NCBI GenBank assembly: GCA_020637805.1 | Contig: JACKJU010000013.1 | Coordinates: 1 to 64,000 of the forward strand | DNA length: 64,000 nucleotides | From: Nitratireductor sp. | GTDB taxonomy: Bacteria > Pseudomonadota > Alphaproteobacteria > Rhizobiales > Rhizobiaceae | Reading direction: 5' to 3' | Part shown: one piece after another, positions 15,942-24,003 of the stretch | Layout of the letters: every line of letters begins with the position of its first letter | Position numbering within the stretch: position 1 is the first letter of the stretch | Translations under genes and position numbers: made by a program | Notes under the pieces: generated by a model | What the model was told of the DNA's origin: nothing | Database searches by the model: none | Seen by the model: the letters and a program-made list of their open reading frames with translations, nothing else

Positions 15942-17228
15942 CTATTTGTAGATCCGCATCTGCTTTTCGCCACGCTTTGCCTTGGCCGCTTCAACCTGCT
16001 GGTCGGTGATGCCGAGGTCGCGCATTGACAGGTTCTTGAGGGTTGGATGCGCCGACAGCTTTTCGAGCGCTGCTGCCGTTGCGCGGGTTTTTGAAAGGTC
16101 GAGCGATTCAAGACTTGGCAATTCGAGGCCGGAAGCGGAAGCGTCACTGACATTGGTGTTTGAGACGTTGAGATATTTCATCTGCTGCATCGGGGAGATC
16201 GCTTTCAATCCCTCGTCGCCCAGTTCCGTCTTCTGCATGTCGAGGTTGGAAAGGTTTGCAAGGCCAGCCAGTTGACCGGCAATGGCATCTCCGGCGCGGC
16301 TTCGCGAGATGTTGAGCGACTGCAGCGCGGTGAGCTTTCCGAACCCTTCGGCTTCACCGTCATGGACCGGGGTGCCGGACAGGGTCAGCGATTTCAGCTT
16401 TTTCAGTTTGCCGAGCGCGCCAATTCCCTTGCCCGTCACACCGGTTTCGTCAAGCCAGAGGCTTTCGAGAGAAGGAATGGTGGCAAAATGGGCGAAGGCG
16501 GCATCACTCAGGCCGTCGGACTTGTTGAGCATCAGCATCCGCAGGGCCGGGTGTCCGGCGAAAGCGGACATTGCGCTGTCATCGACCCATGTTTCGTTGA
16601 GATTGAGCTTGCGCAGGTTCTTGAGTCCGGCGAGTTTCGCGATGCCCTCGGGAGTTATGCCACGTGCCCGGCCAAGATTGAGTTCTTCCAGGGTCTGGAT
16701 TTTTGCCAGTTCCGCCAGGCCCGCATCGCCAACAACCGTATCGTAGAGTTCGATGAACCTGAGGGATTTCGAACCGGCCAGGGCGGCCAGCCCTGAGGGC
16801 GTGACGCCATATGCATTGCTGACGTGCAGGTCCTGCAGCTTCTCCATTCCTGCCAGGGCGGCAAATGCCTTCTCGTCAAGCCGCATTCCGTTCATCGTCA
16901 GGCTGCGCATGGCCGGCATGGTTGCGATGATATCCAAAGCCCTCGGGGTAAGCAGGGAAGGATCGCCCAGGCTGAGGTTGGACAGGAGCGGATGTTCTGC
17001 CAGCAGTGCGAGGTCTTCATCCGTGGCGGAATAGTTGTGCGGGAAGCTGAAGGATTTCATGCCTTCGATTGCTTCTGCCGTTGGCTCCTTGCCGATGATC
17101 TTGATGCCGGCGTCCGCGAAGCGGCTGGCAGCGGTTGCAGCATCCAGCGCCATGGCCTCTCCGGAAAGAAGCAGTGCAGCGAGCGAGGCAAGGGTGGCGT
17201 TTCGGCAAAGGGATTTGAAACCGGTCAT
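15942..17228 (-). CDS. Secreted leucine-rich-repeat protein
   Basis: A 428-residue protein with a Sec signal peptide (about residues 1-28, ending near GEAMA) and then some twelve to thirteen leucine-rich repeats of about 24 residues through to the C-terminus. Typical units read LEELNLGRARGITPEGIAKLAGL and LESLWLDETGVTGKGIGAL. The repeats give a solenoid usually used to bind another protein; no enzyme domain is present. Start at 17228 follows GAAGGAAAA. It is the second gene of an operon with a TMEM43-family membrane protein 35 bases upstream, so the pair may work together at the envelope. Secreted LRR proteins are uncommon in alphaproteobacteria. Function unknown. Confidence 0.85.
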   Translation of the reverse strand: MTGFKSLCRNATLASLAALLLSGEAMALDAATAASRFADAGIKIIGKEPTAEAIEGMKSFSFPHNYSATDEDLALLAEHPLLSNLSLGDPSLLTPRALDIIATMPAMRSLTMNGMRLDEKAFAALAGMEKLQDLHVSNAYGVTPSGLAALAGSKSLRFIELYDTVVGDAGLAELAKIQTLEELNLGRARGITPEGIAKLAGLKNLRKLNLNETWVDDSAMSAFAGHPALRMLMLNKSDGLSDAAFAHFATIPSLESLWLDETGVTGKGIGALGKLKKLKSLTLSGTPVHDGEAEGFGKLTALQSLNISRSRAGDAIAGQLAGLANLSNLDMQKTELGDEGLKAISPMQQMKYLNVSNTNVSDASASGLELPSLESLDLSKTRATAAALEKLSAHPTLKNLSMRDLGITDQQVEAAKAKRGEKQMRIYK

Positions 17229-17263
17229 GACTTTTCCTTCAATTTGCAAACGGGATCATGGGT

Positions 17264-18466
17264 TCAAGCCGGGCGCTCTATGCCGAAATTCGGTTTTGCC
17301 CGTGATGCGGCTCGGCGTTTTCCAACGCCCAGCAAGACAACGGCCAGGACAGCTCCTGCAGCGATGATGGTCAATGCAAGCAGCGGACGGAACCAGAGCC
17401 AGGCGACACCGATGACGAGACCACCCAGGATTGCCGTGAGTGCCAGAGCGACCAGTCCGGTGGCATAGCGCAACAGGTTGCCCACTGCCGGAACCACGTC
17501 GCCGACCACACCGATGATCGCAAAGACCATCCGAAAGCCGATATACATGGCAAGGAGGCCAGCTGCGCGCAGTGCCCACTTGATCGTGGCGTTGGTGGAC
17601 TGGGCTGCCTCGAACATCTCGGCGGCGGTAATGTTGCCGGCACGGGTCATGGAAATGTTGACGCCGTTGCTGGCCTTGAACGGTTCGAGCGCGTTGCCGG
17701 AAAGCTTGCCTACCGCGCTTATCTGGCTGGCGGTATTTGCCGAAAATGAAATGCGGAGATCGCCGGTCATGGGAGAGGCGGGGTTGGCGCCGATATAGAC
17801 CTCACCTGTGGTGGCCGTTGCAGGACCGGAAATTCCAAGGGCGCCAAGGACAGCCTTTCGGCCGGATTCTCCGAGTGGAATCTGCTGCCTTTCGCCCAGC
17901 CCTGCAATGCGTGCACCCGGCAGTGCAATGGCTCCTACATGTCCCTGGCTGGCACTGAAGGAGGCAGACTTGACCGGCATCGGCGGATTGGTGTGGCCTG
18001 AAGGGTCCTCAAACCGGCTGGAATCAATCGGCTGGGAGGACCAATCGCGCTTGTAGGTGAAAGTCGTGATCTTCTCTTCGCCGCCGCCGAGCTTCTTGCG
18101 CGTTTCGGTGCGCTTCTCCTCTCGCCACTGGTACATCTCCACGGTGCGGACGAGACGGTTCGCATTGCCGGGCACGCTGATGGCCGTGAAGAGATCGTCG
18201 GCAGGCTTGCCGTCTACTACGAGGTCCCCGCTGAAATGAACCAGTTTGCCCTCGGCACCCGGCGGAGGAGCCGAGGGATCAATGGTGATGACCTGGCCCG
18301 CGCCTTCGCTCAAGGCTCGTGCCGTGTTGACCGCATGGCCCTCGTTCCAGAACAACAGTCCAATGGCCACGACGATGAGGACGAAGCCCGTGATGATGCC
18401 GCCCGTGGCGCTGCGCATGCGGGAAAACCACGAGGTATGCGTCGTTCTGGTAATTCTGTCAGCCAT
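17264..18466 (-). CDS. TMEM43 family membrane protein
   Basis: A 400-residue inner-membrane protein matching the TMEM43 (LUMA) family. It has one N-terminal transmembrane helix at about residues 22-44 ending in LLFWNEG, then a large soluble domain with SVPGNANRLVRTVEMYQWREE (the conserved EMYQW-E segment), and three to four C-terminal helices from about residue 300. The soluble domain should face the periplasm. The family is best known from eukaryotic nuclear-envelope and ER proteins; the bacterial role is not established to my knowledge. It heads an operon with a secreted LRR protein. A CRP-consensus site lies 82 bases upstream. Confidence 0.85.
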   Translation of the reverse strand: MADRITRTTHTSWFSRMRSATGGIITGFVLIVVAIGLLFWNEGHAVNTARALSEGAGQVITIDPSAPPPGAEGKLVHFSGDLVVDGKPADDLFTAISVPGNANRLVRTVEMYQWREEKRTETRKKLGGGEEKITTFTYKRDWSSQPIDSSRFEDPSGHTNPPMPVKSASFSASQGHVGAIALPGARIAGLGERQQIPLGESGRKAVLGALGISGPATATTGEVYIGANPASPMTGDLRISFSANTASQISAVGKLSGNALEPFKASNGVNISMTRAGNITAAEMFEAAQSTNATIKWALRAAGLLAMYIGFRMVFAIIGVVGDVVPAVGNLLRYATGLVALALTAILGGLVIGVAWLWFRPLLALTIIAAGAVLAVVLLGVGKRRAASRAKPNFGIERPA

Positions 18467-18547
18467 GCGTATCCGCGATGCCGGATGGCACCCTCCCGTA
18501 ATGTTGGTTCGACGGGAGAGACGTTAGGCACGTTGACATGCGGGCAA

Positions 18548-18563
18548 TGTGACATTTGTCACA
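18548..18563. promoter_or_regulatory. CRP-like site upstream of the TMEM43-LRR operon
   Basis: TGTGACATTTGTCACA is an exact TGTGA-N6-TCACA, the CRP/FNR-superfamily consensus of cAMP receptor proteins. It lies 82 bases before the TMEM43 start codon, within the only upstream non-coding gap. The binding protein is inferred. Confidence 0.55.
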
Positions 18564-18589
18564 CTGCGGCGCTTCATGGAAAACCGGGG

Positions 18590-19294
18590 TCAGGCTCGCG
18601 GTGGAATGTTGATCGCCCGCATGCTGGCCGGGCGTTCGAAACAGCGGTCGAACCATGCATCGACATTGCTGAAGTCATCAAATCCCACAATATCTTCCGC
18701 CTCGTAGAAATCGACCAGCGTGCGCACCCAGGGCCAGATCGAAATATCGGCGATCGAATAGGAATTGCCGACCAGGTAGTCCTTGCCTTCAAGCCCCTTG
18801 TCGAGAACGCCCAACAGCCGGATGCTCTCGTCGCGGTAGCGGTTGAAGGCCGTCTTGTCCTCGATTTCCTTTCCGGCGAACTTGTGGAAGAAGCCGAACT
18901 GGCCGAACATGGGGCCAATGCCGCCCATCTGGAACATCAGCCACTGAAGTGTCTGCATGCGTTCCACCGGATCGGCGGAGAGAAGCTTGCCGCTCTTCTC
19001 GGCCAGGTAGATCAGGATGGCGCCCGACTCGAACAATGGCATCGGCTTGCCGCCCGGTCCTTCCGGGTCGATGATTGCGGGTATCTTGTTGTTGGGGTTC
19101 AGCGACAGGAATTCGGGGCTTTTCTGGTCGTTGGTGGCGAAATTCACGGTATGCGCGTCATAGGGCAGGCCGCTCTCTTCGAGCATGGCCGACACCTTCA
19201 CGCCGTTGGGGGTGGGAAGCGAATAGAGCTGGATTGCCTGCGGGTTTTTCGGTGGCCATTTCCTGGTGATCAAATAGTCCTGCAGCGTGTCCAT
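18590..19294 (-). CDS. Glutathione S-transferase, YghU/YfcG-like
   Basis: A 234-residue cytosolic thioredoxin-fold GST. The N-terminal domain has LYSLPTPNGVKVSAMLEESGLPY near residues 23-45, the YghU/YfcG (Nu-class) pattern in which the Thr-Pro-Asn loop replaces a catalytic Tyr or Ser. It is followed by NPNNKIPAIIDPEGP and FESGAILIYLAEKSG, the glutathione gamma-Glu site. The C-terminal helical domain ends normally. Members have disulfide-bond oxidoreductase activity on glutathione. Downstream of and separate from the divergently arranged DUF2293 gene; no operon partners. Confidence 0.92.
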   Translation of the reverse strand: MDTLQDYLITRKWPPKNPQAIQLYSLPTPNGVKVSAMLEESGLPYDAHTVNFATNDQKSPEFLSLNPNNKIPAIIDPEGPGGKPMPLFESGAILIYLAEKSGKLLSADPVERMQTLQWLMFQMGGIGPMFGQFGFFHKFAGKEIEDKTAFNRYRDESIRLLGVLDKGLEGKDYLVGNSYSIADISIWPWVRTLVDFYEAEDIVGFDDFSNVDAWFDRCFERPASMRAINIPPRA

Positions 19295-19388
19295 GACAAA
19301 ATCTCCTGTTCGAAATTGATTTGGTTCAATCGAAGTTGACTAACTGGGGAGGCGTCGACCCGATTTGAAGATGTGACCGCGTGAACGC

Positions 19389-19706
19389 TCAGTTCACGTC
19401 CTCGTCATGAATACGGCGAGGCGAACCCCATTCGGCCAACACCTCGTTCATCCTGTCCAGAACGAAATGGCGAGCAGACTGGCTGTCGTAACCGTCTTCG
19501 AGAAGCGCGTCATACTCAGTGTGGTTGTGGCGGACATGGGTTGTGAGAGCCTGCCAGGCTATGATCCCGGGCGGCAGGTGGCGCAGGTGGCCGCGCATGG
19601 CGATCTCCATCACCGCTTCGAAATCGGCCAGCGTTGCACGCGGTACAAGTTCGCGAAGTGCCTTTGCGACGTCCTTGTTCCTGCGTGTAGGTGCTGGTCT
19701 GGTCAT
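19389..19706 (-). CDS. DUF2293 domain-containing protein
   Basis: A 105-residue cytosolic protein matching DUF2293, a family of unknown function common in rhizobia. The pattern is LVPRATLADFEAVMEIAMRGHLRHLPP at about residues 20-46 followed by HVRHNHTEYDALLEDGYDSQSARHFVLDRMNEVLAEWG. It is rich in His and Arg, suggesting nucleic-acid contact, but nothing is proven. Divergent from the ArsR-methyltransferase gene, sharing its 188-base upstream region. Confidence 0.8.
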   Translation of the reverse strand: MTRPAPTRRNKDVAKALRELVPRATLADFEAVMEIAMRGHLRHLPPGIIAWQALTTHVRHNHTEYDALLEDGYDSQSARHFVLDRMNEVLAEWGSPRRIHDEDVN

Positions 19707-19803
19707 GAGGTGGGATGTGGCATCTCGGGATTGTTGTCGTCGTGAGCTGCCCGGCCTGAAAGGCTGAAACTGAACGTACCGGGTTCAACGGGATCAAATC
19801 GGA

Positions 19804-19832
19804 TTGACATAAAGATATCTTTATGTGATTAT
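19804..19832 (+). promoter_or_regulatory. Promoter of the ArsR-methyltransferase gene with embedded SahR-like operator
   Basis: TTGACA (19804-19809) and GATTAT (19827-19832) are spaced by 17 bases. The spacer and the end of the -35 are occupied by the perfect 20-bp palindrome ACATAAAGATATCTTTATGT (19807-19826). This looks like the ATAAAGATATCTTTAT-type site associated with SahR-like ArsR regulators of methionine metabolism. A repressor bound here would exclude RNA polymerase. Confidence 0.72.
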
Positions 19833-19894
19833 CTCAAAACTTGAACTGAACGGTCCAGTGGCCGGCAGATGAAACAGGGTACGGCAAGGATAGC

Positions 19895-20881
19895 ATGCTG
19901 CAGAAAATACAGCTACCGCTCGATGAAACGGTGAACCTGCTCAAGGCGGCTGGCGAACAGACGCGCCTGCGCCTGCTGTGGCTGCTTTCGCATGGCGACC
20001 TGACGGTCACTGACCTGATGGACATTCTGGGCCAGTCGCAGCCTCGCATATCGCGTCACCTGAAACTGCTGGGCGAGGCCGGGTTGCTGGAGCGATACCA
20101 GGAAGGTGCCTGGGCCTATTTCCGCGTTGTGGACGAGGGCCCCCAAAGCGCCTTCGTGCGCGAAATTCTCTCCCGGCTAGCCACGCACGACAGCCAGTTG
20201 CAGATGGATCTTGCGCGGCTGGAAGGTGTGCGTAGCCGCCGCGCCCAGCGCGCCGCCGACTATTTCTCCCGCAATGCCGAAAGCTGGGACGAATTGCGCC
20301 GCCTTCACGTCGACGACAAGAAAGTCGAGGCGGCGATGCTCGAAATGATCGGCAACACGCCGGTCAATTCCATGCTCGATCTGGGTACCGGCACTGGCCG
20401 GATGCTGGAACTGTTCCGGGATCTCTATGCGCGTGGAACCGGCATCGACGGCAGCCACGACATGCTCGAAGTCGCGCGGGCAAATCTCGACAAGGCCGAT
20501 ATCCAGAATGCCCAGGTCCGCCTTGGCGACCTGATGCGGCTTGCGCTGCCGCAGGACGGTTTCGACCTCATCACCATTCACCAGGTGCTTCATTATCTGG
20601 ACAATCCGCAGCATGCGATCGGCGAGGCAGCGCGTGCGCTTGGGCCGGGCGGTCGCCTGCTGGTTGCCGACTTTGCGCCGCACGATCTGGAGTTCCTGCG
20701 CGAAAAGCACGCGCATCTGCGTCTCGGCTTTGCCGCGGAACAGGTTTCCGGCTGGCTCGAAGCCGCGGGGCTGGAAGTTACCGAGGTTCGCAAGCTCGGC
20801 ACAGACGAGAATTCCGGGAATGGCCAGAAACTGGTCGTTACGCTGTGGCTCGCCAGGGATACCCGAATGCTGATCGCATAA
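19895..20881 (+). CDS. ArsR family regulator fused to a SAM-dependent methyltransferase domain
   Basis: A 328-residue two-domain protein. Residues 8-90 form an ArsR-type winged helix (EQTRLRLLWLLSHGDLTVTDLMDILGQSQPRISRHLKLLGEAGLLERYQEGAWAYFRV is the pattern). Residues 120-315 form a class I methyltransferase fold with the SAM loop MLDLGTGTGRMLELF near 160. It sits 89 bases upstream of metF in the same orientation, an arrangement common in Rhizobiales. The likely role is autoregulated control of methionine cycle genes in response to SAM or S-adenosylhomocysteine. Whether the methyltransferase half is catalytic or only a sensor is not known. A perfect palindrome lies within its promoter. Confidence 0.9.
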   Translation: MLQKIQLPLDETVNLLKAAGEQTRLRLLWLLSHGDLTVTDLMDILGQSQPRISRHLKLLGEAGLLERYQEGAWAYFRVVDEGPQSAFVREILSRLATHDSQLQMDLARLEGVRSRRAQRAADYFSRNAESWDELRRLHVDDKKVEAAMLEMIGNTPVNSMLDLGTGTGRMLELFRDLYARGTGIDGSHDMLEVARANLDKADIQNAQVRLGDLMRLALPQDGFDLITIHQVLHYLDNPQHAIGEAARALGPGGRLLVADFAPHDLEFLREKHAHLRLGFAAEQVSGWLEAAGLEVTEVRKLGTDENSGNGQKLVVTLWLARDTRMLIA

Positions 20882-20943
20882 ACCGCCGGTGCGGATTGCC
20901 CCGCCAACCGGAAGTTTCGATACGATCTTGAAAACATGAAAGG

Positions 20944-20959
20944 GCCGGTGGCAACCGGC
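20944..20959 (+). promoter_or_regulatory. Hairpin in the metF leader
   Basis: Stem GCCGGT / ACCGGC with a four-base loop, directly followed by the metF AGGA ribosome binding site. The same six-bp arms occur upstream of ftsZ. Confidence 0.4.
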
Positions 20960-20970
20960 AGGAAAACGAG

Positions 20971-21912
20971 ATGGCACTTTTTGCACTTTCCCGTGGCGTG
21001 GCGCGCAGCCACCCGGTCAACGTATCCTTCGAGTTCTTTCCGCCGGTTTCCGAAAAGGCGGAGGCATCGCTCTGGGATGCGGTGACGCGGCTTGAGCGTC
21101 TTGCTCCGGCATTCGTTTCCGTCACCTATGGTGCGGGCGGGTCGACGCGCGAGCGGACGCTCAGAACGGTCAAGCGCATCATGGACAATACCTCGCTCAA
21201 TGTTGCTGCGCACCTTACCTGCGTCGGCGCATCGCGCGAGGAAGTCGATGCCGTCATCGGCGAATTGAATGCCGCCGGCGTGCGCCGCTTCGTGGCGCTG
21301 CGCGGCGATCCCGAAGAGGGTGTCGGGCAGAAATACCAGCCGCGTGCCGACGGGTATGCCAATGGCGCAGAACTGGTGGCCGGATTGAAAACCTTCGGCG
21401 ATTTCGACATCTCGGTTTCGGCCTACCCGGAAAAACACCCGGAAAGCCCGGATTTCCAGACCGATCTCGACATGCTCAAGCGCAAGGTCGACAACGGTGC
21501 GAGCCGCGCGATTACCCAGTTCTGCTTCGACAATGATGTTTTCGAGGCGTATCTGGAACGTGTCCGCAAGGCAGGCATATACATTCCCATCGTCCCGGGC
21601 ATTCTTCCCATTCATCATTTCGGCAAGGTGGCGAGTTTTGCAGGGCGGTGCGGTGCGTCGATCCCCGACTGGCTTCACGAGCGCTTTGACGGGCTGGATG
21701 AAGACCCGGAAACGCGCCAGCTTGTATCGTCGGCAGTAGCGGCAGAGCAGGTTGCCGATTTGGTTCAGCGCGGCATCACCGATTTCCACTTCTATACAAT
21801 GAACCGGGCAGAACTGCCGCTTGCTGTCTGCCGGCTGCTGGGCATCCACGAAGATCGTGGCGGTATTCAGGAAGCCAGCGGAGCAGGGGGCAACGAGCCT
21901 GCTGCCGCCTGA
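20971..21912 (+). CDS. metF: 5,10-methylenetetrahydrofolate reductase
   Basis: Reduces 5,10-methylene-THF to 5-methyl-THF for methionine synthesis; cytosolic FAD enzyme with a TIM-barrel fold. At 313 residues it has normal bacterial length. Landmarks are NVSFEFFPPVSEKAE near residue 17 with the catalytic Glu, SVTYGAGGSTRERT near 50, AHLTCVGAS near 80, ALRGDPEEG near 109 and ITQFCFDNDVF near 182. AGGAAAACGAG gives the ribosome binding site. Lies downstream of the ArsR-methyltransferase regulator and probably shares its promoter. Confidence 0.96.
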   Translation: MALFALSRGVARSHPVNVSFEFFPPVSEKAEASLWDAVTRLERLAPAFVSVTYGAGGSTRERTLRTVKRIMDNTSLNVAAHLTCVGASREEVDAVIGELNAAGVRRFVALRGDPEEGVGQKYQPRADGYANGAELVAGLKTFGDFDISVSAYPEKHPESPDFQTDLDMLKRKVDNGASRAITQFCFDNDVFEAYLERVRKAGIYIPIVPGILPIHHFGKVASFAGRCGASIPDWLHERFDGLDEDPETRQLVSSAVAAEQVADLVQRGITDFHFYTMNRAELPLAVCRLLGIHEDRGGIQEASGAGGNEPAAA

Positions 21913-21926
21913 CCTTCCTAGAAGGT
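21912..21926. terminator. Hairpin between convergent metF and EamA genes
   Basis: ACCTTC-cta-GAAGGT inverted repeat overlaps the EamA stop codon and directly follows metF. No T tract, so termination is a guess from position. Confidence 0.3.
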
Positions 21927-22868
21927 GGTCATGCGGCGCGGGAAGCGCACGCGCCCGTCCATCACGAGAAGACCAAGGCCGATAAGGACCATTCCGGCGA
22001 CGTGCCAAGGCGAGAGCGTTTCGCCGAGCACGAAAATTCCCGAAAGAACCGCGAAGACCGGCACCAGAAGCGTGACGAGTGAGACATTCGTCGCGCCCGC
22101 TGCCGAAAGTATCCTGAAAAACAGGATGTATGCGAAGGCGGTGCATACGAGCGCAAAGGCGATCACCGACCAGAACACGTCCGGGGAATAGCCGGAGATT
22201 CGTGGCATGCCGACGGTCAGTGCGCATATCGCGAACATCAGGATCGTCGAACCTGTCAATTGTCCGGTGGCGACTGCAATTGGCGGGACGGACCGGAAGC
22301 GCTTGCCGTAGATGCTGGCGAAGCCGTACGAAACGGTAGCTCCAAGCGCGGCCAGTTTCGCCGTCAGTGAAGCGCCAAGCCCTGTCAGTGCATCTCCACC
22401 CATCAGTACCGCGACACCGGCAAAGCCAAGGACAACGCCTGCTATCTTGCGTGGCGTGAGCTTTTCGTCGGAGGTCAACCAGTTTGCGATGAGCAGGGTC
22501 CAGACAGGTGTCATGGCATTGATGACGGAGGCGAGACCCGCACCGAGTTCCTTCTGGCCGTACAGGATCAGGCTGAAAGGAATGATGTTGTTGAGGATCG
22601 AAAGGCCGAGGATCTCGACCAGGAACCGTTTTCCTGGCGGAAACCGCCTTCCGGTCGCCAGCATGAACAGGATCAGGGCTGCGGCGGCTAGTGTCACGCG
22701 CATCAGTACAAGATGCAGTGGTTCTATTTCGCGGAGGGCGATACGCCCGAACAGGAAGGATGCGCCCCAGACGATGCCAAGCAGAAGCAGCATGGTCCAG
22801 ATGGCAGGGCTCATGGTGTATGCGCGGGGCGGTTGCGGGGCAGTGGACGGGGCGGGATTGTCTGTCAT
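21918..22868 (-). CDS. EamA/DMT family transporter
   Basis: A 316-residue inner-membrane protein with ten predicted helices arranged as two EamA repeats, each starting with patterns like LLLLGIVWGASFLFGRIAL and ALGATVSYGFASIYGKRF. Members export or import metabolites; the substrate is not predictable. The start is placed at 22868 (MTDNPAP); an internal ATG at 22814 is also possible, and neither has a strong ribosome binding site. Convergent with metF and divergent from the CAP-domain gene. Confidence 0.88.
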   Translation of the reverse strand: MTDNPAPSTAPQPPRAYTMSPAIWTMLLLLGIVWGASFLFGRIALREIEPLHLVLMRVTLAAAALILFMLATGRRFPPGKRFLVEILGLSILNNIIPFSLILYGQKELGAGLASVINAMTPVWTLLIANWLTSDEKLTPRKIAGVVLGFAGVAVLMGGDALTGLGASLTAKLAALGATVSYGFASIYGKRFRSVPPIAVATGQLTGSTILMFAICALTVGMPRISGYSPDVFWSVIAFALVCTAFAYILFFRILSAAGATNVSLVTLLVPVFAVLSGIFVLGETLSPWHVAGMVLIGLGLLVMDGRVRFPRRMTTF

Positions 22869-22978
22869 GCCAGCGGTTCTAACAGGGGCGCTGCCATTCG
22901 CCACCCGATTCCTGTCATGGTCATGATTTTGCTCCCATCTGCGGAGTAAGCGCCTGTTAACAATGCGGGCGCACAATC

Positions 22979-23584
22979 ATGGACATGGAACTGCCACCAC
23001 TCATTTCGCGCGATCACGAGAATCGCAGGCACCGGCACGTGCGCCGCACGGGTCTGGAGCCAACGCGCCGTGCTGTCATCGCAGCCGGTTCGCTGGCATT
23101 GCTCTCCGGATGCAGCCTGCTGGGCGGAACCGGAGCATCGACCCATGCGGGCAGGCGGCCGCGCACCGTTGCCGACACTGTGCCGCTCCACTTCGAACCT
23201 GCAAACGGTCTTGATGCCGTGAACCGGGAGCGCAGGAAGCGGCTACTGCCCGCATTGCACATGGACCCGCGGCTGCAGGAAGCGGCGCAGCGCCACGCCG
23301 ACAACATGGCGGCGACGGGGCTCTACGGGCATGAAATAGGACCAGGGACCGATTTCCAGTCGCGGATATTCGAGGTCGGGTTCAACAATTCATCTGGCGA
23401 GAACATCGGTGTCGGTTATGGCTCGGTCGATGATGCCGTTCAGGGCTGGCTCGATTCACCGCCTCACCGGAAGAACATGCTGAAGGCCAACTACAATGCC
23501 GCCGGTATTGCCTATGCCTTCAACACCTCGGGCAAAAACCCGCGCTATACCCATTTCTGGGTTCTCATCATGGGCAAGGGCTGA
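22979..23584 (+). CDS. CAP (SCP/PR-1) domain lipoprotein
   Basis: A 201-residue protein with an N-terminal leader ending in the lipobox LALLSGC at about residues 39-45, so probably a lipoprotein. The CAP domain occupies residues 75-200 with LDAVNRERRKRLLPALHMDPRLQEAAQRHADNMA, GLYGHE, GENIGVGY and WLDSPPHRKNML, the four classical CAP segments; His and Glu of the cavity are present. The bacterial role of CAP proteins is unknown. An RR pair precedes the hydrophobic stretch, so Tat export is possible. Monocistronic. Confidence 0.88.
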   Translation: MDMELPPLISRDHENRRHRHVRRTGLEPTRRAVIAAGSLALLSGCSLLGGTGASTHAGRRPRTVADTVPLHFEPANGLDAVNRERRKRLLPALHMDPRLQEAAQRHADNMAATGLYGHEIGPGTDFQSRIFEVGFNNSSGENIGVGYGSVDDAVQGWLDSPPHRKNMLKANYNAAGIAYAFNTSGKNPRYTHFWVLIMGKG

Positions 23585-23639
23585 CCTCCTCCGTCGCTGT
23601 CCGCTCCAGAGATACCGCCAGCATCGCAACAGAGCCGGA

Positions 23640-23984
23640 TCAGGCGTCCTGCCCGGTCTGATTGCCCCGCAATTCGCGTATTGCCTGGGAAAGAAGATCA
23701 AGATCGACGAGGCAGTTTCTGGACAGGACAGGTGCGATCTCATCCGGCGCGATGCCTTGCCTGAGACATCCGTCAACAGCGGACAAGATGGATTCATATT
23801 CCTCGAGGCGCGGCTTTACCTGCGCCCCGGCTGTCGCTATCGCAATCATGCTCATCCGCCTGCCCGGCAGGCGCCCCTGAGATTTGATGCCGATCTGCGC
23901 CATACCCGCAAATCGTCCCCGCGCCACAATGAGGTGATTTGCGCCGGTACTCAACAGGGCCTGCCTCTCCGCATTGCAGGACAA
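23640..23984 (-). CDS. Hypothetical protein
   Basis: A 114-codon frame; the part from an internal ATG at 23855 (71 residues, MSMIAIATAGAQVKPRLEE) looks the most protein-like. That part has amphipathic helices such as LEEYESILSAVDGCLRQGIAPDEIAPVLSR and DLDLLSQAIREL. I do not recognise the family. It fills the gap between the CAP gene and the 5-oxoprolinase gene and lies downstream of the latter in the same direction. Start and even reality of the gene are uncertain. Confidence 0.4.
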   Translation of the reverse strand: MSCNAERQALLSTGANHLIVARGRFAGMAQIGIKSQGRLPGRRMSMIAIATAGAQVKPRLEEYESILSAVDGCLRQGIAPDEIAPVLSRNCLVDLDLLSQAIRELRGNQTGQDA

Positions 23985-24003
23985 AAGGTCGCGCGGGCGG
24001 CGT

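Noticed and set aside
18236..19339. 367-codon plus-strand frame over the TMEM43 and GST genes
   Set aside because: Spans two well-supported minus-strand genes; sequence is not protein-like.
20593..22227. 544-codon frame antisense to metF
   Set aside because: Shadow spanning metF and two neighbours with no protein-like features.
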